Assembly: GCF_029871245.1 (NCBI RefSeq) | Contig: NZ_SSON01000072.1 | Span: 165,112 to 229,111, forward strand | Direction of reading: 5' to 3' | DNA: 64,000 bases | DNA from: Pseudomonas sp. BN102 | GTDB lineage: Bacteria; Pseudomonadota; Gammaproteobacteria; Pseudomonadales; Pseudomonadaceae | Part shown: positions 31,555 to 40,466 of the stretch, piece after piece | Numbering within the stretch: the stretch's first letter is position 1 | How the letters are laid out: each line of letters begins with the position of its first letter | Program-made: the position numbers and the translations under genes | Notes under the pieces: model-generated | The model's input: only the letters and a program-made list of their open reading frames with translations | The model's database searches: none | Told to the model about the DNA's origin: nothing

Positions 31555-34500
31555 ATGCTCAACCTCTACCACGCCAACGACCTGGAAAGCCTCGGCGAGC
31601 TGGCCTGCACCCTGCTCGCACAACCCCAGCGGGACCCGCTGGCGCCCGCCCGGGTAGTGGTGCCGAGCCAGGGCATGGGCCGCTGGCTGACCCTGCAGCT
31701 GGCGCGCAAGCAGGGCATCGCCATGCACCTGGATATCCAGTTGCCGGCGCGCTTCGTCTGGGATGTCACCCGCCTGGTGCTCGGCGAGCTGCCGCCGCAG
31801 TCGGCCTTCAACCCGGTCACCCTCGGCTGGCGCCTCTACGACTGGCTCTGCGAGCCGGCCAACCTCGAGCGCGCGCCGCGCCTGGCCCAATACCTCAGCG
31901 GTGGCGACGAGCGCCGCCGATTGACCCTGGCCGCGCGCATCGCCGACGTCTTCGACCAATACCTGCTCTACCGCGACGACTGGCTGGATGCCTGGGAGCG
32001 CGGCGAACTGCTGGGACTGGGCGCCGACGAGGAGTGGCAGGCCCTGCTCTGGCGCGAACTCACCGCCGACGGCCACCCCCACCGCGCGCGCCTGCTGGGC
32101 GACCTGCTGGCGAAGCTGCATGCCGGCGAGGCCATCGACGGATTGCCCGAGCGCCTGCTGGTGTTCGGCATCAGCAGCCTGCCGCCGCACCATATGCGGG
32201 TGCTGGAAGGCCTGGCGCGGCATTGCGAAGTGATCCTCTTCGCCCTCAACCCCTGTCGCGAGGCCTGGGGCGATATCCGCGACATCCGCGAGCTGGCCAG
32301 GTTGCCCGAGCCTGGGATCGACGACTGGTACCTGGATGTCGGCCACCCGCTGTTGGCCAGCCTCGGCAAGCAGGGCCGTGACTTCTTCGACGCCCTCTTC
32401 ACCCTGGGTGGCCAGGAAATCGGCGTCTACGCCGAGGATGAAGACCTCGCCGACAGCAGCCTGCTTCGCGCTGTGCAGAACGATATCCTGCGCCTGCGCA
32501 CCCGCCGTCCCGCGGAGCGCATGGCCCTGCGCGAGGACGATCGCTCTCTGGAAGTGCACCTCTGCCATTCGCCCCTGCGTGAAGTGGAAGTGCTGCACGA
32601 CCAGCTGCTGGCCCGCTTCAAGGCTGACCCCACGCTGAGCCCGGACCAGGTCGTGGTACTGACCCCGGACATCGAGCGCTACGCCCCCTATATCGAGGCC
32701 GTGTTCGCCCCGCGCGAGGGCGTGCCGCGCATCCCCTTCAGCCTGGCCGACCGCAGCCTACGCGCCGAACTGCCGCTGGTGGAGGCCTTCCTCGCCCTGC
32801 TGGAGCTGCCGCAGAGCCGCTTCGCTGCCGAAGAGCTGCTGGCCTGGCTGGAGCAGCCGGCCCTGGCCGCTCGCGCCGGCATCGAGCACGAAGATCTGCC
32901 GCTGCTGCGCGACTGGCTGCGGGATGCCGGCGTGCGCTGGGGCCGCGATGCGACCCACCGGGCGCGCCTGGGCCTGCCGGAAGAAGGCGCCTTCAGCTGG
33001 CGTCAGGGCCTCGACCGCCTGCTGCTGGGCTTCGCCGCGCCGCCGCAACTGGCCGGCGACGCCCCGCCCTTGTTGGGCGACAGCTGGCCGTTGGACGCCC
33101 TGGAAGGCGCCCGCGCCCAGTTGCTCGGGCGCCTCGCCGCCTTCGTCCAGCGCCTCGGCGCCCTGGCCGACGACATGGCCCGGCCGCGCCCGCTGGCAGA
33201 GTGGGCGGAAACCCTGCAGGGCCTGATCGACCAGCTTTTCGACGAGCGCGAGGCGGGCGACACCCTGCTGCTGCTGTCCCAGGCCTGTGGCGCCCTGCGC
33301 GACCAGGCCGAGGCCGCCGGCATCCAGCGCCCGCTGGAACTGGCGCTGGTGCGCCAGCACCTGGTGGCCGCCCTGGACCAGGGCAGCGGCGCTTCGGGCT
33401 TTCTCACCGGCGCCGTTACCTTCTGCACCATGGTGCCCATGCGCAGCCTGCCCTTCCGCCAGGTCTGCCTGCTGGGCCTGGACGACGGCGCCTTCCCGCG
33501 CCGCACCCCGGCCGCCGGCTTCGACCTGATCACCCGCAAGCCCCGTCGCGGCGACCGTGCCCGGCGCCTGGATGACCGCTACCTGTTGCTGGAAACCCTG
33601 CAGTCCGCGCGCGACGGCCTCTACCTCAGCTTCGTCGGCCGCGACCCGCGGGATAACGCCCACCTGCCGCCCTCGGTGCTGGTCAGCGAACTGCTGGAAA
33701 CCATCGACCTCACTGCCACGGCTGCCAATGGCAAGGCCAGCGAGCGCGTGCTGGTGGCCCATCCGCTGCAACCCTTCGCCTCGGCCAACTTCGCCGACGG
33801 CCAGCAGGCCGGTTTCGCCGCGCCCTGGTTCCGTGCGGCCCAGCGCCTGGCCGAAGTGCCCCAGGCGGCTGCCGCGCCCTTTGCCCTGCCGTTGCCGGAG
33901 CCGGATGCCGACTGGCTGACCCTGGAGCCTTCGCAGCTGATCCAGTGCTTCCGCCACCCGGCGCGCTTCCTCCTCGAACAGCGCCTGGGCCTGCGTTTGG
34001 CGGAGGCCGAGGAAGCCCTCGCCAGCGACGAACCGTTCAGCCTCGAAGGCCCCGCTTGGCGCGGCCTGCGCCAGTTGGCGCTGGACGCCGTGGAGCGCGG
34101 CTGGTCCGAGGTGGACGAGAAACGCATCGCCCGCGCCGCTGGCTGGCTGCCGGTCGGTGAGGTGGGCCACGCCCTCTGGGGCCAACTGCGCGGCCCGGTG
34201 CGCGCCTTCGCTCCGCGCTTGTTCGAGGCGCGCCCCGAGGCCGTGCCGCAACCCCTGCTGGTGGATATTGAACTGGCCGGCGTGCGCATCCACGGCTGGC
34301 TGGACGGCGTCACCCCGGAAGGGCTGTTCGGCTGGCGCCTGTATCGCCTCGGCGAGTGGGAGCTGGCGCCCTTCTGGCTGCGCCACCTGCTGCTCAACCT
34401 GTCCGCCACGCCCGGCATCGCCCGCGACAGCCGCCTGCTCTCCCCGGCCGGAGACTGGCAGGCCGGCCCGCTGGCCAACGCTCGCGACCTGCTGGAACCC

Positions 34501-34800
34501 TGGCTGCATGCCTACCGCGAAGCCCTGAGCAGCCCCCTGCCCTTGCTCACCAAGGCCAGCCACGGCTTCGCCCATGGCCTGCGCAAACCCGGCCGCAAGG
34601 AACCCCTCGACGCCGCCCGGGACAAGGCCCGCCTGGCCTGGGAGGGCCTCGACTTCGGCCCCGTCGGCGAATGCCAGGACCCCTGGTACGCCCTCGCCTT
34701 CCGCGACCGCGAACCCCTGGGCGAACGCTTCGAGCAACTGGCCGAAACCCTGCTCGGCCCGGCCCTGGATGCCCTGGCGGGAGTTGGAGATGAGGATTGA
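31555..34800 (+). CDS. recC: Exodeoxyribonuclease V subunit RecC
   Basis: A 1081-residue RecC, the scaffold and Chi-recognition subunit of RecBCD. It begins MLNLYHANDLESLGELACTL, and VVVPSQGMGRWLTLQLARKQ is the degenerate Walker A-like region that no longer hydrolyses ATP. FHIP-type segments such as CTMVPMRSLPFRQVCLLGLD and AGFDLITRKPRRGDRARRLD match RecC. The C-terminal region, with the inactive nuclease-like fold, ends in AGVGDED. It is followed after 81 bp by recB; the gap contains a repeat unit. RecC-RecB-RecD order is as in P. aeruginosa. Confidence 0.95.
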   Translation: MLNLYHANDLESLGELACTLLAQPQRDPLAPARVVVPSQGMGRWLTLQLARKQGIAMHLDIQLPARFVWDVTRLVLGELPPQSAFNPVTLGWRLYDWLCEPANLERAPRLAQYLSGGDERRRLTLAARIADVFDQYLLYRDDWLDAWERGELLGLGADEEWQALLWRELTADGHPHRARLLGDLLAKLHAGEAIDGLPERLLVFGISSLPPHHMRVLEGLARHCEVILFALNPCREAWGDIRDIRELARLPEPGIDDWYLDVGHPLLASLGKQGRDFFDALFTLGGQEIGVYAEDEDLADSSLLRAVQNDILRLRTRRPAERMALREDDRSLEVHLCHSPLREVEVLHDQLLARFKADPTLSPDQVVVLTPDIERYAPYIEAVFAPREGVPRIPFSLADRSLRAELPLVEAFLALLELPQSRFAAEELLAWLEQPALAARAGIEHEDLPLLRDWLRDAGVRWGRDATHRARLGLPEEGAFSWRQGLDRLLLGFAAPPQLAGDAPPLLGDSWPLDALEGARAQLLGRLAAFVQRLGALADDMARPRPLAEWAETLQGLIDQLFDEREAGDTLLLLSQACGALRDQAEAAGIQRPLELALVRQHLVAALDQGSGASGFLTGAVTFCTMVPMRSLPFRQVCLLGLDDGAFPRRTPAAGFDLITRKPRRGDRARRLDDRYLLLETLQSARDGLYLSFVGRDPRDNAHLPPSVLVSELLETIDLTATAANGKASERVLVAHPLQPFASANFADGQQAGFAAPWFRAAQRLAEVPQAAAAPFALPLPEPDADWLTLEPSQLIQCFRHPARFLLEQRLGLRLAEAEEALASDEPFSLEGPAWRGLRQLALDAVERGWSEVDEKRIARAAGWLPVGEVGHALWGQLRGPVRAFAPRLFEARPEAVPQPLLVDIELAGVRIHGWLDGVTPEGLFGWRLYRLGEWELAPFWLRHLLLNLSATPGIARDSRLLSPAGDWQAGPLANARDLLEPWLHAYREALSSPLPLLTKASHGFAHGLRKPGRKEPLDAARDKARLAWEGLDFGPVGECQDPWYALAFRDREPLGERFEQLAETLLGPALDALAGVGDED

Positions 34801-34812
34801 TGCAATGCTCCT

Positions 34813-34860
34813 TGTGGGGGCGAATTCATTCGCGAAGCAGGCCGCAGGCCTGCCCTGCCG
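34813..34860. repeat. Palindromic repeat family A, single unit inside the recC-recB gap
   Basis: TGTGGGGGCGAATTCATTCG, then a GCAGGCCGCAGGCCTGC hairpin. It occupies most of the 81 bp between recC and recB, making this the only copy located within an apparent operon. It could stabilise the recC transcript end or adjust recB expression. Confidence 0.85.
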
Positions 34861-34881
34861 CCTGCTGACTGAGGGCCGTTC

Positions 34882-37800
34882 ATGAGCCTCGACCTCCTCA
34901 ACGACCCCTTCACCGGCCGCAGCCTGATCGAGGCCAGCGCCGGCACGGGCAAGACCTGGACCCTCACCGCGCTCTATGCCCGGCTGTTGCTGGAGCGGCA
35001 GCTGAACGTCGGGCAGATCCTGGTGGTGACCTACACCACCGCCGCCACCGCCGAACTGCGCGAGCGCATCCGCGCGCGGCTGGCGGCGCTGCTGGCCATG
35101 TACGAAGGCGCGCCGGCGCCGGACCCAGTGCTGGCCGGGCTGCATGCCCAGTACCCGGGCGAGGACGCCCACCGGCGCCTGCTGCTGGCGGTGCATGGCT
35201 TCGACGAGGCGGCCATCTTCACCATCCACGGCTTCTGCCAGCGCGCCCTGCAGGACGCCGCCTTCGAGGCTGGTGGTGACTTCGACAGCGAACTGGCCAC
35301 CGACGACCGCGAAGTGCTGGATGCGCTGCTCGCCGATCTCTGGCGCCGCGAGCTGGCCGAGGCCGAGCCGGCCTGGGCGCGCTTCCTCGCACAGAAGCGC
35401 ATCACGCCGATCTGGCTGCGCCAGCGCCTGCGCTCGCACCTGGGCAAGCCCTACCTGCGCATCGAGCCCAGCGAGCTGGAGCTGGGCGACCTGTCCGGCG
35501 CCAGCGATGCCTGGACTCACGCCCAGGGCTTCTGGCAGCGTCTGGGCACCGAGTGCGTGGCCCAGCTGGCGCAACTCGACAGCCTCAACAAGCGCAGCTA
35601 CGACGCGGCGAAGTTCGCCCTCTGGCAGACCGAGCTGGACGCCTACTTCGCCGATCCGGCCGCCCTCTTCGCCCCACCCACCGGCCTGGAGAAGCTTGGC
35701 GCCGAGGCCCTGGCCAAGGCCACCAAGAAAGGCTTCGACGCCCCGGATCATCCCGTCTGCGCCGCCCTGCAACGGCTCTTCGATGCGCTTGAGGAAGCCA
35801 GGCCGGCTGGCGATGCGCGCCTGATCGCCATGCAAGTGCACCTGCTGGAAGCGCTCGACCGGGAGCTGCCGGCGCGCAAGGCAGCCCAGCGCCTGCTGGC
35901 CTTCGACGACCTGCTCAACCGCCTCGACGACGCCCTGCGTGGCCCGGCCGGGGAGGCCCTCGGCGAGGCCCTGCGCGAGCGCTACCCGGTGGCGCTGATC
36001 GACGAGTTCCAGGACACCGACCCGGTGCAGTACGCCATCTTCCACCGGGTCTACGAAAACCAGGGCGACCTCTGCTTCGTCGGCGACCCCAAGCAGGCCA
36101 TCTATGCCTTCCGTGGCGCCGACCTCGCCACCTACCTCAAGGCTCGCGAGGAGGCCGCGCGGCAATACAGCCTCGACACCAACCACCGCTCCACGCCACA
36201 GCTGATCGCCGCGCTCAACCGGGTGTTCGCTCGCCCCCTGCCCTTCGCCGAGCCGGGCCTGGACTATCCGCCGGTAGGCGCCAGCAGCAAGGCCCGCGCG
36301 CAGCTGGTGCTGCCCGAGCCTGGCGCGCCGCTGGAGCTGGTCTGGCTGGGTGACGAGTCCCTGGGTAAGGGCGAGGCCGGCAGCGCCGTGGCCGTCGACA
36401 CGGCCCGACGCATCGCCGGCTTGCTGGCCGCAAGCAGCAGGGGTGAGGCCTATTTTGACGAAGATGGCCGGCGTTCGCCGGTCAAGGGGGGTGATATCGC
36501 CGTGTTGGTGGCCAGCCATCGCCAGGCTGGCGACGTTGCCGCAGAGCTGGCCGCCCGTGGCGTGCCCAGCGTGCGCCGGGGCCGTGACAGCGTCTGGCAC
36601 AGCGAGGAAGCCGAGGAACTGGCGGCGGTGCTCGCCGCCTATGCCGAACCGGGCCGCGAAGGTGTGCTGCGCTATGCCCTGTCCACCCGCCTGCTGGGCC
36701 GCGACGCCCAGCAGCTGGCGCGCTGCCAGGACGATGAACATGCCTGGGACGAGGAGCGCGAGAACGCTGAACGCTACCACCAGCTCTGGCAGCAGCAGGG
36801 CTTCATGCGCGCCTTCCGTGCCTGGCTCGACGAGCAGGGCGTAGCCGAACGCCTGATCGCCCTGCCCGACGGTGAGCGGCGCCTCACCAACCTCCTCCAC
36901 CTGGCCGAACTGCTGCAGAGCGAAAGCCTCCAGCGCCCCGGCCTGGAGCCCCTGCTGGCCTGGTTCAACGCCCAGCGCGCGGCCGAAAGCCACGGTGATG
37001 ACGCCCTGCTGCGCCTGGAGAGCGATGCCGAACGGGTGCAGATAGTCACGGTGCACACCAGCAAGGGCCTGGAATATCCCCTGGTGTTTTGCCCCTACCT
37101 CTGGGACGGCGCCTTGCTGCGCCGCGACGAAGACATCACCTGCCATGCCGAGGACGGCACGCCGCTGCTGGACCTGGGCGGCGAGCGCTTCGACGAGCAC
37201 CGCGCCGCGGCACGCCGCGAACGCTTCGCCGAGCGCCTGCGCCTGGCCTACGTGGCCCTGACCCGTGCCCGCGACCGCCTCTGGCTGCACTGGGGCCCGG
37301 TGGCCCTGCCCAAGGCGAAGAAGGACGGCGAGCTGCCGGAAGACGGGCTCCACAGCTGCGCCCTCGCCTGGCTGCTGCATGGCCGCGAACTGGATGACGC
37401 GGACGTGCTGGGCGCCCTCGCCCGCCACCTGGCTGCCGGCGACGGCGCGGCCTTGCGCGCCGAGCTGGAGGTCCTGGCCGGCGCCAGCGGCGGCCATATC
37501 GCCCTGGTCGCACCGCAAGCCGAAGAAGCCAGCGCCCAGGGCGAGTCCCGTGCCCTGACCCCGGCCGGCTTGTCGACCCTGGACCGTGGCCTGTCCAGCG
37601 CCTGGCGGGTGGGCAGCTTCTCCGGCCTCGCCGCCGGCCTGCACATGGAGGCGCCGGACCGCGACACCCTGGCGGTGCCGCCTGCCAGCGAGCCGGGCAG
37701 CGGTTTCTTCGCCTTCCCCCGTGGCGCCCGCGCAGGTACCTGCCTGCACGCGATGCTGGAGGACTGGGTGCGCGGCGAGGGCGAACTGCCCGCGCTGGTG

Positions 37801-38409
37801 CAGAAGCACCTGCAGGGCCATGGCCTGCCGGACACCTGGGCGGAGATCGCCAGCGCCCACCTGCAACTGGTGCTGGATACCGACCTGGACGGCCAGGGCC
37901 TGCGCCTGTCGGCCCTGGCGGCGAATCGCCGGCTGCCGGAACTGGGCTTCACCTTCCCCGTGGCCGAGCTGGACGTAACTCGCCTGCGCGCGCTGCTGGC
38001 CGACCCCGCCCATGGCCTGCCTGAGCCCATGCGCGCCGCCGCCGAGCGCCTGGAGTTCGACACCCTCAAGGGCTTCATGAAGGGCTTCATCGACCTTACC
38101 TTCGAGCATGCCGGGCGCTGGTACATCGCCGACTACAAGTCCAACTGGCTCGGCCCGGATGCCAGCTACTACGGCGGCGAACGCCTGGAGCAGGCGATCG
38201 CCGCCGAGCATTACCACCTGCAGTACCTGATCTACCTGGTGGCGCTGCGGCGCTTCCTGCGCCAGCGCCTGGATGGTTTCTCCAGCGAGCAGCTGGGCGG
38301 CGCTTACTATCTGTTCCTGCGCGGCATGCCGGACGCCGGGGTGTTCTTCCATCGTCCCGCCGACAGCCTGCTGGATGCGCTGGACCTGTTGTTCGCGGAG
38401 GGCCGCTGA
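34882..38409 (+). CDS. recB: Exodeoxyribonuclease V subunit RecB
   Basis: A 1175-residue 3'-5' helicase/nuclease. Walker A EASAGTGKTWTLTALYARLL is near residue 18, Walker B IDEFQDTDPVQ follows, GDPKQAIYAFRGADL is helicase motif III and TVHTSKGLEYPLVFCPYLW motif V. The C-terminal nuclease active site is IADYKSNWLG. The length and motifs indicate a functional protein. The stop shares one base with the recD start (TGATG), so the genes are translationally coupled. Confidence 0.97.
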   Translation: MSLDLLNDPFTGRSLIEASAGTGKTWTLTALYARLLLERQLNVGQILVVTYTTAATAELRERIRARLAALLAMYEGAPAPDPVLAGLHAQYPGEDAHRRLLLAVHGFDEAAIFTIHGFCQRALQDAAFEAGGDFDSELATDDREVLDALLADLWRRELAEAEPAWARFLAQKRITPIWLRQRLRSHLGKPYLRIEPSELELGDLSGASDAWTHAQGFWQRLGTECVAQLAQLDSLNKRSYDAAKFALWQTELDAYFADPAALFAPPTGLEKLGAEALAKATKKGFDAPDHPVCAALQRLFDALEEARPAGDARLIAMQVHLLEALDRELPARKAAQRLLAFDDLLNRLDDALRGPAGEALGEALRERYPVALIDEFQDTDPVQYAIFHRVYENQGDLCFVGDPKQAIYAFRGADLATYLKAREEAARQYSLDTNHRSTPQLIAALNRVFARPLPFAEPGLDYPPVGASSKARAQLVLPEPGAPLELVWLGDESLGKGEAGSAVAVDTARRIAGLLAASSRGEAYFDEDGRRSPVKGGDIAVLVASHRQAGDVAAELAARGVPSVRRGRDSVWHSEEAEELAAVLAAYAEPGREGVLRYALSTRLLGRDAQQLARCQDDEHAWDEERENAERYHQLWQQQGFMRAFRAWLDEQGVAERLIALPDGERRLTNLLHLAELLQSESLQRPGLEPLLAWFNAQRAAESHGDDALLRLESDAERVQIVTVHTSKGLEYPLVFCPYLWDGALLRRDEDITCHAEDGTPLLDLGGERFDEHRAAARRERFAERLRLAYVALTRARDRLWLHWGPVALPKAKKDGELPEDGLHSCALAWLLHGRELDDADVLGALARHLAAGDGAALRAELEVLAGASGGHIALVAPQAEEASAQGESRALTPAGLSTLDRGLSSAWRVGSFSGLAAGLHMEAPDRDTLAVPPASEPGSGFFAFPRGARAGTCLHAMLEDWVRGEGELPALVQKHLQGHGLPDTWAEIASAHLQLVLDTDLDGQGLRLSALAANRRLPELGFTFPVAELDVTRLRALLADPAHGLPEPMRAAAERLEFDTLKGFMKGFIDLTFEHAGRWYIADYKSNWLGPDASYYGGERLEQAIAAEHYHLQYLIYLVALRRFLRQRLDGFSSEQLGGAYYLFLRGMPDAGVFFHRPADSLLDALDLLFAEGR

Positions 38410-40247
38410 TGAGCCTCGCCGAATGGCCCCTGGGCCCGCTGGAGCGGCATTTCGCCGAAACCCTGCAACGCCTCGACCCGCAGGCGCCGGAGCCGGTCCT
38501 GGCCGCGGCCGCCCTGTGCTGCCAGGCCCTGGGGGCAGGGGACGTCTGCCTGCCCCTGGCGCGGGTGGCCGGGCAGCTGCTGTTCGCCGAAAGCAGTCCC
38601 GGTGTCCAGGCACCCGCCCTGCCCGCCTGGATCGATGCCCTCCAGGCCTCGCCCCTGGTGGCTCCGCCCGGCGGTTATGCACCCCTGACCCTGGACGGCG
38701 CGCGCCTCTACCTCAGCCGCTACCACGCCTACGAGGCACGCCTGGCCGACAGCCTGCTGCAACGTGCGGCGGCGCGGCCGGAGGTGGACGAAGCGCAGCT
38801 CGGCGAATCCCTGGCGCGGCTCTTCGCCCGCAACACCCAGCAGCCGGACTGGCAACGCCTCGCCGCCGCCCAGGCCGTGAGGCGCAACCTGGCGGTGATC
38901 TCCGGCGGCCCCGGCACCGGCAAGACCACTACCGTGGTGCGCCTGCTCGCGGCTCTTTTGGAGCAGCCCGACGGCCAGCGCCTGGCCATCGGCCTCGCGG
39001 CGCCCACCGGCAAGGCCGCCGCACGCATGGCCGAGGCCATTCGCAACGCCAAGGCCGAGCTGCCGGTGAGCGACGCTATCAAGGCCGCGTTGCCCGAGGA
39101 GGCCCGCACCCTGCACCGCCTGCTGGGCAGCCGTGGCGACAGCCCGCAGGTACGTCACCATGCCGATAATCCGCTGCCACTGGATGTGCTGGTGGTGGAC
39201 GAGGCCTCCATGGTCGACCTGGCGCTGATGGCCAAGCTGCTCGACGCGCTGCCGCCCAATGCGCGGCTGATCCTGCTGGGCGACAAGGACCAGTTGGCGG
39301 CGGTGGAAGCCGGCGCGGTGTTCGCCGAACTCTGCGAAGGACGCGGCCTGGATGCCACGGCGGCAGCTGACCTGACGCGCATCACCGGCCAGCGGGTGCC
39401 GGTGGAGAGCCCGCGTTCGCGACTGGGCGATGCCGTGGTGCTGCTGACCCACAGCCACCGCTTCGCCGGCGACAGCGGCATCGGCGAGTTGGCGCGCCGG
39501 ATCAATACCGGCGACGCGCGCGGCACCCTGGATCTGCTGCGCGGCGCCCATCCGGACCTGGCCTGGAACGCCGGGCCCACTCCGGCCGCCTTGCTGGAAC
39601 GGCTGGAAAAGGGCTATGCGCCCTACTTCGCCGCCGTGCGCCTGGCCGATCCCGCCTCGGCCTTCGCCGCCTTCAATGGCTTCCGTGCCCTCACTGCCCA
39701 GCGCGACGGCCCCTGGGGCGTGGGTGGCATCAACGAAGCACTGGAGGCACGGATCAAGCGCCGCCTGGGCATCCCCGCCCGTGAACGCTGGTATCCCGGT
39801 CGCGCGGTGATGGTGCGGCAGAACGACTACGCCCTTGGCCTGTTCAATGGCGATATCGGCCTCTGCCTGGCCACGCCCCACGGCCTGCGAGTCTTCTTCG
39901 AAGGCGACGAGGGCTACCGCCCCTTCGCCCCGGCACGCCTGCCCAGCCACGACAGCGCCTTCGCCATGACGGTGCACAAGAGCCAGGGCTCGGAGTTCGC
40001 CGAGGTGCTGCTGGCGCTGCCGGAGCAACCTAGCCCACTGCTCAGCCGCGCGCTGTTCTATACAGGCATCACGCGGGCCAAGCGGAAGGTGGAAATCTGG
40101 GGCCTGCCGGCACGGTTGTCGGAGGCGGTCTCGACCAAGGCCGAACGCGCCGCCGGCCTGGCCGAACGCCTGGGGGTGACGGCCCTGATGCCCAACCCTC
40201 CTCCGCCCGCATCGCCGCCTGCACAGGATCAGCTGAGCCTGTTCTGA
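38409..40247 (+). CDS. recD: Exodeoxyribonuclease V subunit RecD
   Basis: A 612-residue 5'-3' helicase of RecBCD. Walker A is SGGPGTGKTTTVVRLLAALL, Walker B is VVDEASMVDLALM, motif III GDKDQLAAVEAG, and the C-terminal motif TVHKSQGSEFAEVLLALPEQ is the usual SF1B signature. It starts on the last base of the recB stop. Pairing with RecB and RecC makes a complete bipolar helicase-nuclease for double-strand-break repair. A repeat pair follows at 40267. Confidence 0.96.
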   Translation: MSLAEWPLGPLERHFAETLQRLDPQAPEPVLAAAALCCQALGAGDVCLPLARVAGQLLFAESSPGVQAPALPAWIDALQASPLVAPPGGYAPLTLDGARLYLSRYHAYEARLADSLLQRAAARPEVDEAQLGESLARLFARNTQQPDWQRLAAAQAVRRNLAVISGGPGTGKTTTVVRLLAALLEQPDGQRLAIGLAAPTGKAAARMAEAIRNAKAELPVSDAIKAALPEEARTLHRLLGSRGDSPQVRHHADNPLPLDVLVVDEASMVDLALMAKLLDALPPNARLILLGDKDQLAAVEAGAVFAELCEGRGLDATAAADLTRITGQRVPVESPRSRLGDAVVLLTHSHRFAGDSGIGELARRINTGDARGTLDLLRGAHPDLAWNAGPTPAALLERLEKGYAPYFAAVRLADPASAFAAFNGFRALTAQRDGPWGVGGINEALEARIKRRLGIPARERWYPGRAVMVRQNDYALGLFNGDIGLCLATPHGLRVFFEGDEGYRPFAPARLPSHDSAFAMTVHKSQGSEFAEVLLALPEQPSPLLSRALFYTGITRAKRKVEIWGLPARLSEAVSTKAERAAGLAERLGVTALMPNPPPPASPPAQDQLSLF

Positions 40248-40266
40248 TCCTGGATTCGGATGGTTC

Positions 40267-40366
40267 CTGTAGGGGCGAATTCATCCGCCAAGGGCTGCGC
40301 AGCAGCCCCGACCTGGAGCCAGGGGCAGACTTTCGGCCTGCTGGGCGAATGAATTCGCCCCCACAA
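40267..40366. repeat. Palindromic repeat family A, paired unit after recD
   Basis: CTGTAGGGGCGAATTCATCC at one end and GGGCGAATGAATTCGCCCCC at the other, with GGGCTGCGCAGCAGCCC as an inner palindrome. It follows the recBCD operon by 19 bp. Confidence 0.9.
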
Positions 40367-40466
40367 GAGGGAGAGCGCCCCTGCACCATTCGTCAGCAAT
40401 CCCGCCTGGTCACTAAAAGCGGTCAATCCTTGCCTATGTCGCCCGGACCCGGACAGGGAGGTCAAC

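Noticed and set aside
32758..38682. Very long minus-strand open frame (about 1970 codons) opposite recC and recB
   Set aside because: GC-rich codon bias leaves the antisense frame open; composition is Gln/Gly/Ala-rich with no domain, and recC/recB are clearly the coding strand.
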